Assembly: GCF_006861825.1 (NCBI RefSeq)
Contig: NZ_VDGI01000002.1
Location: 190,716 to 254,715 of the forward strand
Reading direction: 5' to 3'
DNA from: Psychrobacillus vulpis
GTDB taxonomy: Bacteria; Bacillota; Bacilli; Bacillales_A; Planococcaceae
DNA: 64,000 nucleotides
Position numbers and translations under genes: made by a program. A model generated the notes under the pieces. That model searched no databases, was not told the origin of the DNA, and saw nothing but the letters and a program-made list of their open reading frames with translations. Each line of letters starts with the position of its first letter. The first letter of the stretch is position 1. This document shows, piece by piece, positions 9,301 to 17,430 of the stretch.

Positions 9301-11162
9301 GTCGTAAGCCTTTAGCTGCTCAATTTGATTTCCAAGGTGAAAGTGTTGTTGTAATTGCAAATCACTGGAACTCCAAATCAGGAGATACTCCATTATTTGG
9401 TTCAAAACAACCTCCTGTATATGAATCAGAAGCTCAGCGTCATAAAATTGCTAATATCGTTTATAACTTTGTGAACGACATAAAAACAAAAAATTCAAAA
9501 GCAAATGTTGTATCTTTAGGGGACTTTAATGATTATCAATTCTCTCAATCTCTAAAAATTCATGAGGGTAACCTTATTACAAATATGATTAACAAAGTTG
9601 AAACATCTGATCGTTACACGTATTTATACCAAGGTAACTCTCAAGTTTTAGATCACATTTTAGTTTCTAAAAACTTAGAACCAAAAACTAAAATCGATAT
9701 TCTTCATATTAACGCAGATTTTACAGATATGGCTGGACGCGCGAGCGATCACGATCCTGTAATGGTTCAAATTGATTTACTTGCTGATGATATTGAAGTA
9801 CCTATCGAAGTAGAAAACACATATAACATTACAAAGCTAAAAACAAAAAAATTGACGATTGGTAAACGTAGCGTATCCGTTACATTAGATAATGAGTCAG
9901 TTATTACAGAAGGTATTCTGTTTACAGGCGCTTATGCAGAATTCAACGGAGCAGGATTTGCAAAGCATACTGTGACAATTAAACCAGCAAGTGCTGGAGC
10001 AATTATTGACTTTAAAGGTGTAGAGGTTCAAAAAGTAATTATTGATGGTACGAATGTAAAAGAAATCCGTGGTGCTGAAAATATTCAAGAAATTGAATTT
10101 ATTAATGGTGCGACTAGTGATTCAATTAAATTTACAAACGTGAAAGGGGAACCCATTGAGGTTCCTTCTTTTCCTAGTGAAAACAAAGCTCCAATTGTAA
10201 AGAAACCAATTCCAAATAAAGATGTTAAAGTTGGAGAAACTATTTCCATTTTATTAACAGATCACTTCTCCGATCCAGAAAATGATAAATTAACATACAC
10301 TGCAACAAAAGGTACTATTCAAGGGAATACTTTAACTCTAACTTTGGAAGAAGGAACTCATGTAGTTGGAGTTACTGCTTCAGATGGTAAAAAAAGTGTA
10401 ACAGCAAGTTTCAGTGTTATAGTAACCTCTGCTTCTTCACCAACAGATGAATACTATAAAGATGCATTTGGTAAAGAGGGGCAAGCATTAAAAGCTGCTT
10501 TGCATGAAATTATTGATGGGCATACACAACTTTCATACGATCAAGCATGGGAAGCGTTGAGAGAAACAGATGAAGATCCAAAAAACAAGAATAATGTTAT
10601 ATTATTTTATTCTGGTGAGTCTCGCTCTAAAAGTAGTAATGGCGGAGGGGTAGGGCAGTGGAACCGAGAACACACATGGGCACAATCGCATGGGAAATTG
10701 GGTACAGAGAAAGGTCCAGGCACAGATATTCACCATTTACGTCCTACAGATGTTCAAGTAAATAGTTCAAGAGGAAACTTGGATTTTGATAACGGCGGAA
10801 GCCCAGTGGAAGGCTGTAATGGTTGTTTTATTAAAAAAGGAAGTTCATTTGAGCCACCAGATCGTGTAAAAGGTGATGTAGCACGAATTCTATTTTACAT
10901 GGCAACTCGTTACGAAAAAGGCGATAAAGTTGATTTAGAACTAAACGAAAAGCTTAATAATGGAAGTGCTCCATACCATGGTAAGCTGTCCGTACTTCTA
11001 AAATGGCATGAACAAGACCCAGTCGATGAGTTTGAGCGTAACCGAAATAATGTCATCCAAAAATGGCAAGGAAACCGAAATCCATTTATCGACCATCCAG
11101 AATGGGTTAATCTAATCTGGAAACAATCAAGCTCATCAATAATCATCCCAAAAGCTTCATAA
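6387..11162 (+). CDS. giant secreted nuclease with two different nuclease domains
   Basis: A 1591-residue exported protein. A signal peptide (about 1-34) is followed by a lamin-tail-like domain (about 36-170), a chitobiase-C-terminal-like beta domain (215-290), an OB-fold region (about 295-400, as in YhcR), and a second chitobiase-like domain (about 480-550). A further beta region leads to an endonuclease/exonuclease/phosphatase domain (about 828-1135) with SYNLENF, NHWNSKSGD, LGDFND and SDHDPVM. After a cadherin-like repeat (about 1265-1345) comes an endonuclease I/Bsn-type His-Me-finger domain (about 1355-1580) with NREHTW, DIHHLRP and RGNLDFD. It should cut extracellular DNA or RNA to fragments for the nucleotidase encoded 85 bases upstream. 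Both genes have strong ribosome sites and look co-transcribed. No sortase motif or transmembrane anchor is seen at the C-terminus, so it is probably released. Having both catalytic folds in one chain is unusual. Confidence 0.88.
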   Translation: MSKRNWKKPINAFLSASLIASLIIPGMPTKAVAATNASDLIISEYIEGGGENKALELYNGTGNDINLKDYTLEIYSNGALTASQTLSFAETDAVANGATYVLVKDHSNTDATLKSKANKLNSTVINFNGDDPIVLRKNGTVVDSIGQIGKRIENLKDITLVRNSNVTTGDTNPEDAFEPSAEWGKYPKDTFDYLASHIMDSDDPGPVETKVEAVTVSLPSSSVPSGTEITLSTNTKEATIYYTVDESDPTNSSSRSEYLNPIVIDKDMTIKAIAMKDGLDNSEIAEFTYTITSESEVLSIADARALKEGEVKVKGIVTALLKNTLHFQDETGALAVFPKSSLNVQLGDEIIVMGTLSEYNGLLQLQTAKLVGEPVSKTVPNPIELTGAEVNEENESKLAKVNNVIISGAAPNYTGKDAQGTQFVVRDENSNLGLVAGTKYESITGIVQEFNGTYQIIPRSMQDIVADSSTIQPVVANPTSGTFVGSTTVTLSTTTAGAEIYYTLDGKEPTKNSTKYTTSIVIDQDTTIKAIVITSKGSSEVKTFEYKITNSLQIHDIQGAGHTTSFNNQTVQGIEGIVTYSFTLNGSTYYHIQTPDELADNNPNTSEAILLYSGSKAWPIQVGDLVSVTGKVSEFAYDGYSDRQETDLKTTQINVRNDQGGSVVVVKSGIALPAPIIIDETNMALEAIDSDNLTVFNPTEDAIDFWESIEGMRVQVGNVKAVAPQEHGDLITVLENAPTNSLHGGVLYEEGNQNPNRIQFRLEPNGPGRDFEVATGDKFTGPITGVVGYSFQNFKIYVSLDSMKAAHKKGAATPEKTTIVKADDKLTIASYNLENFSNNKTSTSDDKARKLARAIATDMQSPDIVGVTEVQDNNGESTGNSAADQSYARLIAAIKAAGGVEYKYVNIDPENNQDGGAPNANIRVGFLYNPARVSLTPGISAGNATTAVGYEDGKLTLNPGRIDPTNSAFNSSRKPLAAQFDFQGESVVVIANHWNSKSGDTPLFGSKQPPVYESEAQRHKIANIVYNFVNDIKTKNSKANVVSLGDFNDYQFSQSLKIHEGNLITNMINKVETSDRYTYLYQGNSQVLDHILVSKNLEPKTKIDILHINADFTDMAGRASDHDPVMVQIDLLADDIEVPIEVENTYNITKLKTKKLTIGKRSVSVTLDNESVITEGILFTGAYAEFNGAGFAKHTVTIKPASAGAIIDFKGVEVQKVIIDGTNVKEIRGAENIQEIEFINGATSDSIKFTNVKGEPIEVPSFPSENKAPIVKKPIPNKDVKVGETISILLTDHFSDPENDKLTYTATKGTIQGNTLTLTLEEGTHVVGVTASDGKKSVTASFSVIVTSASSPTDEYYKDAFGKEGQALKAALHEIIDGHTQLSYDQAWEALRETDEDPKNKNNVILFYSGESRSKSSNGGGVGQWNREHTWAQSHGKLGTEKGPGTDIHHLRPTDVQVNSSRGNLDFDNGGSPVEGCNGCFIKKGSSFEPPDRVKGDVARILFYMATRYEKGDKVDLELNEKLNNGSAPYHGKLSVLLKWHEQDPVDEFERNRNNVIQKWQGNRNPFIDHPEWVNLIWKQSSSSIIIPKAS

Positions 11163-11171
11163 GTTTTATTA

Positions 11172-11210
11172 CAAAAGTGTTACTGGTGCCAGGCACCAGT
11201 AACACTTTTG
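11172..11210. repeat. dispersed palindrome, copy 1 (39 nt, perfect)
   Basis: Perfect inverted repeat with 19-bp arms around a single A; the core is GGTGCC-A-GGCACC. It starts 10 bases after the nuclease stop codon and ends in CTTTTG, so it may double as a terminator. Confidence 0.9.
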
Positions 11211-11393
11211 CAATATGTCTTTATTTATTTTATAAGGGGTACTTTGGACCCTGGTGTTGTTGGGGTTCATTCCGTCTATTTAGTCAGCCTTGCTAATGTT
11301 GTAAAGTAATAGAATATATTGCTAAGGAGGATTTACCTCGAAAGGAGTAATTTACAATTTAGCAAGAACAACATTAAAGGAGAATTTTCAAGC

Positions 11394-11879
11394 ATGACAG
11401 GAAACACACACATCGTAGGCGGTCTAGCAGCAAGTCTTGCTTATGCACAATTTTCGAATTATGATCCAGTAATACTGGTGGGAGCGGGTGTCGTAGGAGC
11501 TCTTATTCCGGATATTTGTCACGGTGGAAGTAAGATAGGAAAGACATTTCCGATCGTATCAAAAATTATTAACATACTTTTTGGGCACCGTTCATTCACA
11601 CATAGTCTTTTGTTTTTGTTTCTAATTGGGATTCTACTTCATTCATTTGTAACGAATGAATCAATCATAATGGGAATTTTAGTTGGGATTGTTAGTCATC
11701 TCGTTTTAGATATGGCAACAAAAAATGGGATCAAACTATTGTTTCCAATTAAAGTAACAATACGCTTTCCACTAACAACGAAGACTGGTGGCAAAGTGGA
11801 GAATATAGTTTACGCTGCTTTGTCGCTTCTTTCCGTTTATTTCGGATATGGGGTATTTGCTTCTTATTTTGTAAATTGA
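11394..11879 (+). CDS. YdjM-family membrane-bound metal-dependent hydrolase
   Basis: About 161 residues from the ATG at 11394, which has AAAGGAG 11 nt upstream; the open frame reaches further upstream without support. The family signature is clear: THIVGG at the start, then IPDICHGGSKIG, GHRSFTHS and SHLVLDMA, giving conserved His and Asp residues suited to bind a metal. Four hydrophobic helices place it in the membrane. In Escherichia coli YdjM is an SOS-induced inner-membrane protein of unknown substrate. No LexA-like box was noticed here. It lies alone, with a dispersed palindrome before it. Confidence 0.8.
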   Translation: MTGNTHIVGGLAASLAYAQFSNYDPVILVGAGVVGALIPDICHGGSKIGKTFPIVSKIINILFGHRSFTHSLLFLFLIGILLHSFVTNESIIMGILVGIVSHLVLDMATKNGIKLLFPIKVTIRFPLTTKTGGKVENIVYAALSLLSVYFGYGVFASYFVN

Positions 11880-12265
11880 AATCGAATGACAAATGATAAA
11901 TATAGTTAACAAGTTATGAAAGTTGTCCTAAAAGTCGATATAAGTCGACTGATGGGTCAGCTTTTTTTACTTCGAGAGAGTTGTTTTAGACGACCATCGG
12001 TGGGAGAGGTTTTCTTCGAATACGAGCGCTTAAGAAGGTCAATTCCAATTAGTGCATTTCCAGATGCAATTGCCATTCAGATGTTTTCCTAGATGCAGAA
12101 GTCGTATACTCTCGTTATTCAAGAGATTAAATAATACCTACTTAATAGATTGCAAAATATAATTATCGTGGATTGTTAATATTTATTTTTTATGTTTTCT
12201 GTTAATTTAAAATAGCAAAATATGCTTTCATCTTTTAAAATTAATAGAATAAAGGGGATGAAAAA
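11880..12265. other. 386-base spacer, no gene recognised
   Basis: I see no credible gene or RNA here. A weak hairpin (CTGA-TGGG-TCAG then a T-run, about 11948-11967) may terminate the YdjM-like gene. The middle part is less AT-rich than usual for a spacer here and could be old coding remains, but no family is recognisable. The last 100 bases are very AT-rich and should contain the promoter of the next gene. Confidence 0.4.
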
Positions 12266-13159
12266 ATGAGAAAAGCGTTAGTATTAGGGGGAACTAGATT
12301 TTTTGGGGTGCATCTAGTGGAGGCCTTGTTGGAAGAAGGTTATGAGGTAACGATTGCGACGAGAGGAAAAACGCAAGATCCATTTTCAACAAGAGTGAAT
12401 AGAATCATATTTGATCGATTAAATTTTGATGAATTTAAGGAACTATGTGGAAATGAAAATTGGGACATCGTTTACGACCAAATCTGTTATTCTTCACAGG
12501 AAGCTTTGGACGCAATCGAAGTGTTTAAGGACAAGACAAAGAAATATGTGTTCACTTCCTCCAAGTCCGTATATGGTGAAAAGAGTGGGGAAGTAGGGTT
12601 TAACGAAGAAGACTTTAATCCATTCGAACACAAAATCATACAAGGTCCAAAAGAGGACTTTTCATACAACGAAGGGAAACGGCAAGCAGAAGCGGTATTT
12701 TTTCAAAAAGCTCCATTTCCGGTTGTAGCAGTGAGATTTCCAATTGTTCTAGGATTAAACGATTACACAGAACGACTCCATTTCCATATTGAAAAAGTAC
12801 GAAATAATGAGGAGATACATTTAGTAAATCCAGCTGCGTCTATTGATTTTATCTCCGAAGAAGAAGCAGGGAAGTTCCTAGAATGGGTCGGTCTTCTAGA
12901 GTTTACTGGACCAATTAATGCTACATCAAATGGAAAGGTAAGTTTAGGAGATTTGATCAACGAGATAGAAGACAAAACTCAAACTTCAGCTAGGATTACA
13001 TCTACTCCTAATGAAGCGAATGTTTCACCATTCAATATATCTAATACTTGGTTACTCAGTAACAAAATAGCTCGGGATTTAGGTTTTCATTTTAAGGACT
13101 TAAACGAATGGTTGCCGGTGTTGATTAATGATCTATTGGCTGAGATGGAGTCTAGGTAA
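12266..13159 (+). CDS. NAD-dependent epimerase/dehydratase family (extended SDR) protein
   Basis: A 297-residue Rossmann-fold protein. Residues 6-14 (VLGGTRFFG) are the dinucleotide-binding loop in the GGTxFxG form typical of a subgroup of extended or atypical SDRs. FTSSKSVYG (about 94-102) carries the Ser/Thr of the active site and YNEGKRQAE (about 134-142) the YxxxK catalytic pair. VVAVRFPIVLG follows as in epimerases. The substrate cannot be told. AAAGGGG lies about 9 nt before the ATG. It is monocistronic, closed by a strong terminator, and convergent with the alpha/beta hydrolase gene. Confidence 0.82.
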   Translation: MRKALVLGGTRFFGVHLVEALLEEGYEVTIATRGKTQDPFSTRVNRIIFDRLNFDEFKELCGNENWDIVYDQICYSSQEALDAIEVFKDKTKKYVFTSSKSVYGEKSGEVGFNEEDFNPFEHKIIQGPKEDFSYNEGKRQAEAVFFQKAPFPVVAVRFPIVLGLNDYTERLHFHIEKVRNNEEIHLVNPAASIDFISEEEAGKFLEWVGLLEFTGPINATSNGKVSLGDLINEIEDKTQTSARITSTPNEANVSPFNISNTWLLSNKIARDLGFHFKDLNEWLPVLINDLLAEMESR

Positions 13160-13173
13160 GGTTAAATATTGTG

Positions 13174-13213
13174 AAATTCCCACTAAGCAAAGCTTGAAGT
13201 GGGAATTTTTTTA
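13174..13213 (+). terminator. intrinsic terminator of the SDR gene
   Basis: AAATTCCCACT (13174-13184) pairs with AGTGGGAATTT (13198-13208) and runs into seven Ts. Confidence 0.9.
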
Positions 13214-13388
13214 TGCAAAAACTTCGCAAGTTCTTTCCCAAAAAGTCATTGCTTATTGTAGAGTAGCTTAGACCAAGTACTACTTTTGGAATATGTCTAT
13301 CAATGGAGTAGCAATTATTTCCCCTGAAATAATATAAGCATAACAATTTTCTAAATGGAAGTGATCAATTGATGTTGATTGTAATGTT

Positions 13389-14198
13389 TCACCCAATAAA
13401 ATTAGCAAGCTCTTGGTTAAATTTCTCAAGCTCACAATAGAATAACCCATGTCCACTAAATTCAAATGGAATCAATATGGAGTTTTTAATGCTGGAATGC
13501 AATAGTTCTCCTAAAACGAAGGGGCATACTTTATCTTGTTTTCCATGCAAAATAGCAGTAGGAACTTGAATGAAAGATAAATCATTTCGTAGATCTTCAT
13601 CGCGAAGAGAAGTTAAGCATTTTGCAGTTGCATTACCGGAAGCCATTAGTCCGAGACCTTGGAACCAATCTATAAAGCTTTTAGTTAAATAACGCGCAAA
13701 GAAAATATCGCCAAAGTCACTTAGCATTTTGGGGCGATCAGTGTAGGTGGCTTTTATTAATTGATTCACTTCGTCTTTTGTCATTCCGTATGGGAAATTT
13801 GGTCGCTTTGTGAAAACAGGTGCCGCTGCTCCGATAAGTGCAAGTTTGGACACTTTATGCTCACGATGACGTGCCATGTAGCGAATGGAAATAGCTCCCC
13901 CCATTGAATGGCCGGCAAGTGTAATGTCCTCCAATTGTAGCGTGTCAATTACAACTCGAATGTCATCAGCTACTCGATTATAGGAATACCCGTCCCACGG
14001 TCTGCTGGACTTCCCAAATCCACGAATATCAATCCCAATACAACGATAGCCCATTGCTGGAAGAAAGTCGAACTGATATTCGAACATTTGATGATTTGCC
14101 GGCCATCCGTGAATAAACAAGATGGTTTTATTCGAAGACGAGTTAATATCCTCTACATAAATGTTTACACCTTTTTCCACCTTCACATAGTACCCCAT
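13389..14198 (-). CDS. alpha/beta-fold hydrolase
   Basis: About 269 residues from the ATG at 14198, which has GGAGG 7 nt upstream; the longer open frame adds an unsupported leader. Fold markers appear in order: LFIHGWPANHQMFEYQ (oxyanion region), GIDIRGFGKSSRPWDGYSY, the nucleophile elbow GHSMGG, the acid in HGKQDKVCP, and the catalytic His in SGHGLFYCE. This pattern is close to non-haem chloroperoxidase/arylesterase-like hydrolases. The substrate is unknown. There is no signal peptide, so it is cytoplasmic. It stands alone between the convergent SDR gene and the divergent secreted protein gene. Confidence 0.85.
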   Translation of the reverse strand: MGYYVKVEKGVNIYVEDINSSSNKTILFIHGWPANHQMFEYQFDFLPAMGYRCIGIDIRGFGKSSRPWDGYSYNRVADDIRVVIDTLQLEDITLAGHSMGGAISIRYMARHREHKVSKLALIGAAAPVFTKRPNFPYGMTKDEVNQLIKATYTDRPKMLSDFGDIFFARYLTKSFIDWFQGLGLMASGNATAKCLTSLRDEDLRNDLSFIQVPTAILHGKQDKVCPFVLGELLHSSIKNSILIPFEFSGHGLFYCELEKFNQELANFIG

Positions 14199-14361
14199 TA
14201 AAAAACCTCCATTACAAAGCAGATTAACTAATATATGAGTATTTAATAGTAGATATTCAAATAATGTATTAAATATCAATAATAAATAAAGATATTTTCA
14301 TATTATTGTATTATCTATACATATATTAACAATGGTGAGCGTAAAGAAGGGAGAATGTTTT

Positions 14362-16620
14362 ATGAGGAATAAAACAATTAAAATCGCTGTTTCATCTATA
14401 ATAGCGACTTCCGCGTTTGTTGCGGCAGCACCATCCAGTCAACACGGGGATGCGGCAGCGAATATGGAACAATTAATGACAGATGCGCAAAATGCCGGGA
14501 ATATATTAAAGTGGGCGATTTCTGTCGAGGGTTCTGCAGATGGAGTGACTCAGCCATGGAAACAGTTTAATGATGCAAAGATTGCAGTTGCAAATGTAGA
14601 GGCAGCTTTAGGAGAAGTAGGTTTCTCAGAAAAATTGAAGTACGAAGCTCGATTAACAGATGTAAAAATACAAATTCAACGTGCACAAGGTTATCTTGAT
14701 GCTATCACGGCAAGCACTAAGATTCATGCAAAAACGAACGCACTTTCAGTAGCAGTCTATTCAAATAACTTAGACAAAGTGGAAACGGCATATCACGAAA
14801 TGACGGCAGAATTTCGAAAACAAACGATTCTTTTGGATCGAGTGTACGGCCAATCAACTCGTGATAGAATTCGCAACGCTGTAAAAGGACCGGCAGAAAA
14901 GTTAATTCGTGATTTAAAGAACGATGTCACTGTTCATATGTTAGCTAAAGGTGCTGCTTCAGACGTTAAAAAAGGTAATTATGCGGAAGCATCCAAGAAA
15001 GTTTATGAGGCCCAGGCTATTCTACGTTCAAATGTTTTAATTTGGGAGAACGTACTACAAAAAAGGATAGACGAAGTGAATGTATCTTTACCGTTTCAGA
15101 TTGTTTCAATATCTCATGTAAACAATACTACGTTAACTTTAAAACTGAACAGAGCAATTTCTTCAATCAAAGCTTCAGATTTTTCCTTTAATAACGGATT
15201 ATCAGTTACAAACGCTTCATTAAATAAAGATGGAGTAACGATTACGTTAACAACTTCGGTACAAACACCAGGCTCATATTATACATTGAAATATAAAGGG
15301 AATACCGTTAGTTTTAGTGTGCCAGGAAGTATCGTGCCAATTTATGTTGGAGATATGACAATCCAACATAAAGAGACTTCTGAAATATTAGCATTAACAG
15401 CTATATTTAAAGAGTCGAATGGTCAGCCTTCTAAAGCAACTATACGTGTGGATATTCCTGCTGGATTGAAATTAGTTTCCGTCAATGGAGCGGCGAATAA
15501 TACGGCAGGAGCAAGATCGGTTAATGTAACTCCAGATAGAAACGGGACAGTAACAATTGTATTTACTGCGAAGGATTTGAATGTTTCAGCACTAGATAAA
15601 ATAATCACCTTTAACAAAATAGAGAAAAGTAAAGTAGTAGAAACTCAATCTTCAGGAACTATCAATTTCTATGTAGCTGCAAAAGAAGGCACCATTTCAA
15701 ATAAAAAAGTCCATTTCGTAGATACGTACCATAACTACTTTGTTACAAATGACGGAGTGAAATACAATATGAAAGCAACTAGAGACGTTTATCGTAATGA
15801 AGGTAACTTGGTTTCCTTTGATTCATTTAAAGCTGCCTTAGATGTGGAAGATGTTGTCCAAGGAACTTATCACCCAACGTCAACCTCGTCTTTCAACATT
15901 TCTTCTAATATGTATGTAACCCCAGTAAATCTTGATACAAAGTTTTCTTACAAAAACGGCACGACAGGATATCGTATGAATGGAAGTAATATCGTCTTGT
16001 TTGGCACCGGGGAACCAAATTATGAAATATTCTTTTACAAAAATGCTGGGATTTCCCTTGGAAAGACAAAAGTGAAATCGAATGGAACGTGGACGTTTAC
16101 AACGGATGTTGAACAACGGGCAATAAACGATTTTTCAATTGTTCAACAAACTGCTGGTAAAGCTATTCCCGCATATAATGGCTGGGGTGAAAAAACACTA
16201 AGAGTAATAGAAGCGCCATTTGAAATTGAGTCAATTAGTGAAGGTGCGAGTAAAGATAATGATCTTTCGAACGAGGAGATAATCTTCAAAATTGCCCCAT
16301 CTAAACATAAAAATGGTGCGATACTAGCTCAAGATCAAGCACTAGTTACGAAACAAGCTTCCATTATAGTAATAGATTCTGATGGTACTAAAGTCAGGTT
16401 CACAAACAATCAAAGCGAATCTTACTTTCAGTCAGTCAAAAACGGTTTTACTATTAAGTTTGGTTCAATTGATACAAATAAAAGATCTGGATCACTCCTC
16501 GACAAAGGCCGCGATGGGAAACTTTCTGGAACGTTAGCGATTGAATCCATTGAAGGTGTTACGAATGAATATGGAATGAATCTAACACTGAATAAAGGAA
16601 ATCAAATCACGGGATATTAA
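14362..16620 (+). CDS. secreted S-layer-like protein with SbsC-type helical domain
   Basis: About 752 residues from the ATG at 14362 (GGGAG 8 nt upstream); the open frame starts 10 codons earlier. A signal peptide (about 1-27) is followed by a helical domain to about residue 240 that matches the helical domain of the nucleotidase at 3629: both have a stretch of the type YHEMTAEFRKQTILLDRVYG followed by VHMLAKGAASDVKKGNYAEA. This type of domain binds wall polymer in SbsC. Several beta-sandwich regions follow (VSISHVNNTTLTLKLNRAIS is a typical S-layer Ig-like start near 250, then a cohesin-like stretch near 335-430). No enzymatic motif, sortase signal or SLH domain is seen. It is probably a wall-associated structural protein. 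Confidence 0.75.
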   Translation: MRNKTIKIAVSSIIATSAFVAAAPSSQHGDAAANMEQLMTDAQNAGNILKWAISVEGSADGVTQPWKQFNDAKIAVANVEAALGEVGFSEKLKYEARLTDVKIQIQRAQGYLDAITASTKIHAKTNALSVAVYSNNLDKVETAYHEMTAEFRKQTILLDRVYGQSTRDRIRNAVKGPAEKLIRDLKNDVTVHMLAKGAASDVKKGNYAEASKKVYEAQAILRSNVLIWENVLQKRIDEVNVSLPFQIVSISHVNNTTLTLKLNRAISSIKASDFSFNNGLSVTNASLNKDGVTITLTTSVQTPGSYYTLKYKGNTVSFSVPGSIVPIYVGDMTIQHKETSEILALTAIFKESNGQPSKATIRVDIPAGLKLVSVNGAANNTAGARSVNVTPDRNGTVTIVFTAKDLNVSALDKIITFNKIEKSKVVETQSSGTINFYVAAKEGTISNKKVHFVDTYHNYFVTNDGVKYNMKATRDVYRNEGNLVSFDSFKAALDVEDVVQGTYHPTSTSSFNISSNMYVTPVNLDTKFSYKNGTTGYRMNGSNIVLFGTGEPNYEIFFYKNAGISLGKTKVKSNGTWTFTTDVEQRAINDFSIVQQTAGKAIPAYNGWGEKTLRVIEAPFEIESISEGASKDNDLSNEEIIFKIAPSKHKNGAILAQDQALVTKQASIIVIDSDGTKVRFTNNQSESYFQSVKNGFTIKFGSIDTNKRSGSLLDKGRDGKLSGTLAIESIEGVTNEYGMNLTLNKGNQITGY

Positions 16621-16676
16621 GTTCCTTAGAGGTTAAATAGGAATTGTATTATAAATTAGAAGAAAAAATTAGATAA

Positions 16677-16719
16677 AATTCCGTCAAGATAAAGTACCCA
16701 TTCTTGACGGAATTTTTTT
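16677..16719 (+). terminator. intrinsic terminator
   Basis: AATTCCGTCAAGA (16677-16689) pairs with TCTTGACGGAATT (16702-16714) and is followed by five further Ts. It closes the S-layer-like gene. Confidence 0.9.
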
Positions 16720-16751
16720 GAATTTGAAAAAGTGATAATTTACCATTAAGT

Positions 16752-16800
16752 TTGACATAAATATTGTAATAGTTTTATAATTTGGTTGACTGACCAAATT
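16752..16800 (+). promoter_or_regulatory. consensus promoter with TetR operator (site 1)
   Basis: TTGACA (16752-16757), 18 bases, then TATAAT (16776-16781). Overlapping the -10 and the start point is a palindrome with 8-bp arms AATTTGGT and ACCAAATT around six bases (16779-16800). Such placement blocks RNA polymerase, so the TetR protein encoded just downstream probably represses itself here. Confidence 0.8.
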
Positions 16801-16815
16801 ATTGAGGTGAAAAAT

Positions 16816-17367
16816 ATGGGCAACGAGGATAAACGAAAACGATTGATTGATGCAGCATACAAGGTATTTGTTAAGAAAGGTTTTACAAATGCATCGATAA
16901 AAGATATTGCAAAAGAGGCTGATATTACTCCCGGACTTGTTCATTATTATTTTAAGAATAAGGAGGAGTTGCTATTTTCTGTTCAAAATCAAGTTCAACA
17001 GCAATATCATAAAAATTATGATGATAAAAACTCTTCTCTATCCCCAATGAATACATTGCAAGAGATTAAGTCAAGAGCTGAAAAAGACCCTGATTGGTAT
17101 CGATGGCGTTATGAATTATATTCACTAGGATTAAAGAATGTAGAACTTCAACAAGAAGTATCATCTATTCTAAAAAAGGGAAGAGAAAGTTTATCAATAC
17201 CACTGCAAACCCTTGTCAGTCATTCTGAAGATACTAATGAAATGGCAAGTATACTTGTAGCTTGCTTTGATGGTTTAGCCTTACAGAAAATCGTGGATGA
17301 TAATTTTGAAATTGATCGAGCATACGATCTTTTATTAAAGCTATTAGAAATCTATTTAAAAAAATAG
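16816..17367 (+). CDS. TetR/AcrR-family transcriptional repressor
   Basis: About 183 residues from the ATG at 16816, which has GAGGTG upstream; the upstream TTG in frame lies inside the operator and is not the start. Residues about 5-50 form the TetR helix-turn-helix (RLIDAAYKVFVKKGFTNASI, KDIAKEADITPGLVHYYFK, NKEELLF). The C-terminal part is the variable ligand-binding and dimer domain; no ligand can be named. The same operator pattern (TTTGGT-N6-ACCAA) occurs before this gene and before the beta-lactamase-fold gene that follows, so the likely regulon is these two genes. Confidence 0.88.
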   Translation: MGNEDKRKRLIDAAYKVFVKKGFTNASIKDIAKEADITPGLVHYYFKNKEELLFSVQNQVQQQYHKNYDDKNSSLSPMNTLQEIKSRAEKDPDWYRWRYELYSLGLKNVELQQEVSSILKKGRESLSIPLQTLVSHSEDTNEMASILVACFDGLALQKIVDDNFEIDRAYDLLLKLLEIYLKK

Positions 17368-17377
17368 ATTTTTTTTA
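17347..17377 (+). terminator. weak AT-only hairpin between tetR-type gene and its target
   Basis: AAATCTATTT and AAATAGATTT flank a short A-rich loop and lead into T8. The stem has few GC pairs, so it would only partly stop transcription and overlaps the end of the TetR gene. Confidence 0.35.
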
Positions 17378-17382
17378 GAACG

Positions 17383-17406
17383 AATTTGGTTAGTTGACCA
17401 ACCAAA
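17383..17406 (+). promoter_or_regulatory. TetR operator (site 2)
   Basis: AATTTGGT-TAGTTG-ACCAACCA repeats the arm and spacer design of site 1 (TTTGGT-N6-ACCAA). It lies 25 bases before the start of the hydrolase gene, consistent with control of that gene by the same repressor. Confidence 0.7.
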
Positions 17407-17430
17407 AAAGAAGGGAATAGGTGGGGGAAA

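Noticed and set aside
11172-11210. Insertion-sequence terminal repeat
   Set aside because: The palindrome recurs at many sites without any transposase or target duplications, so it is treated as a REP-like element.
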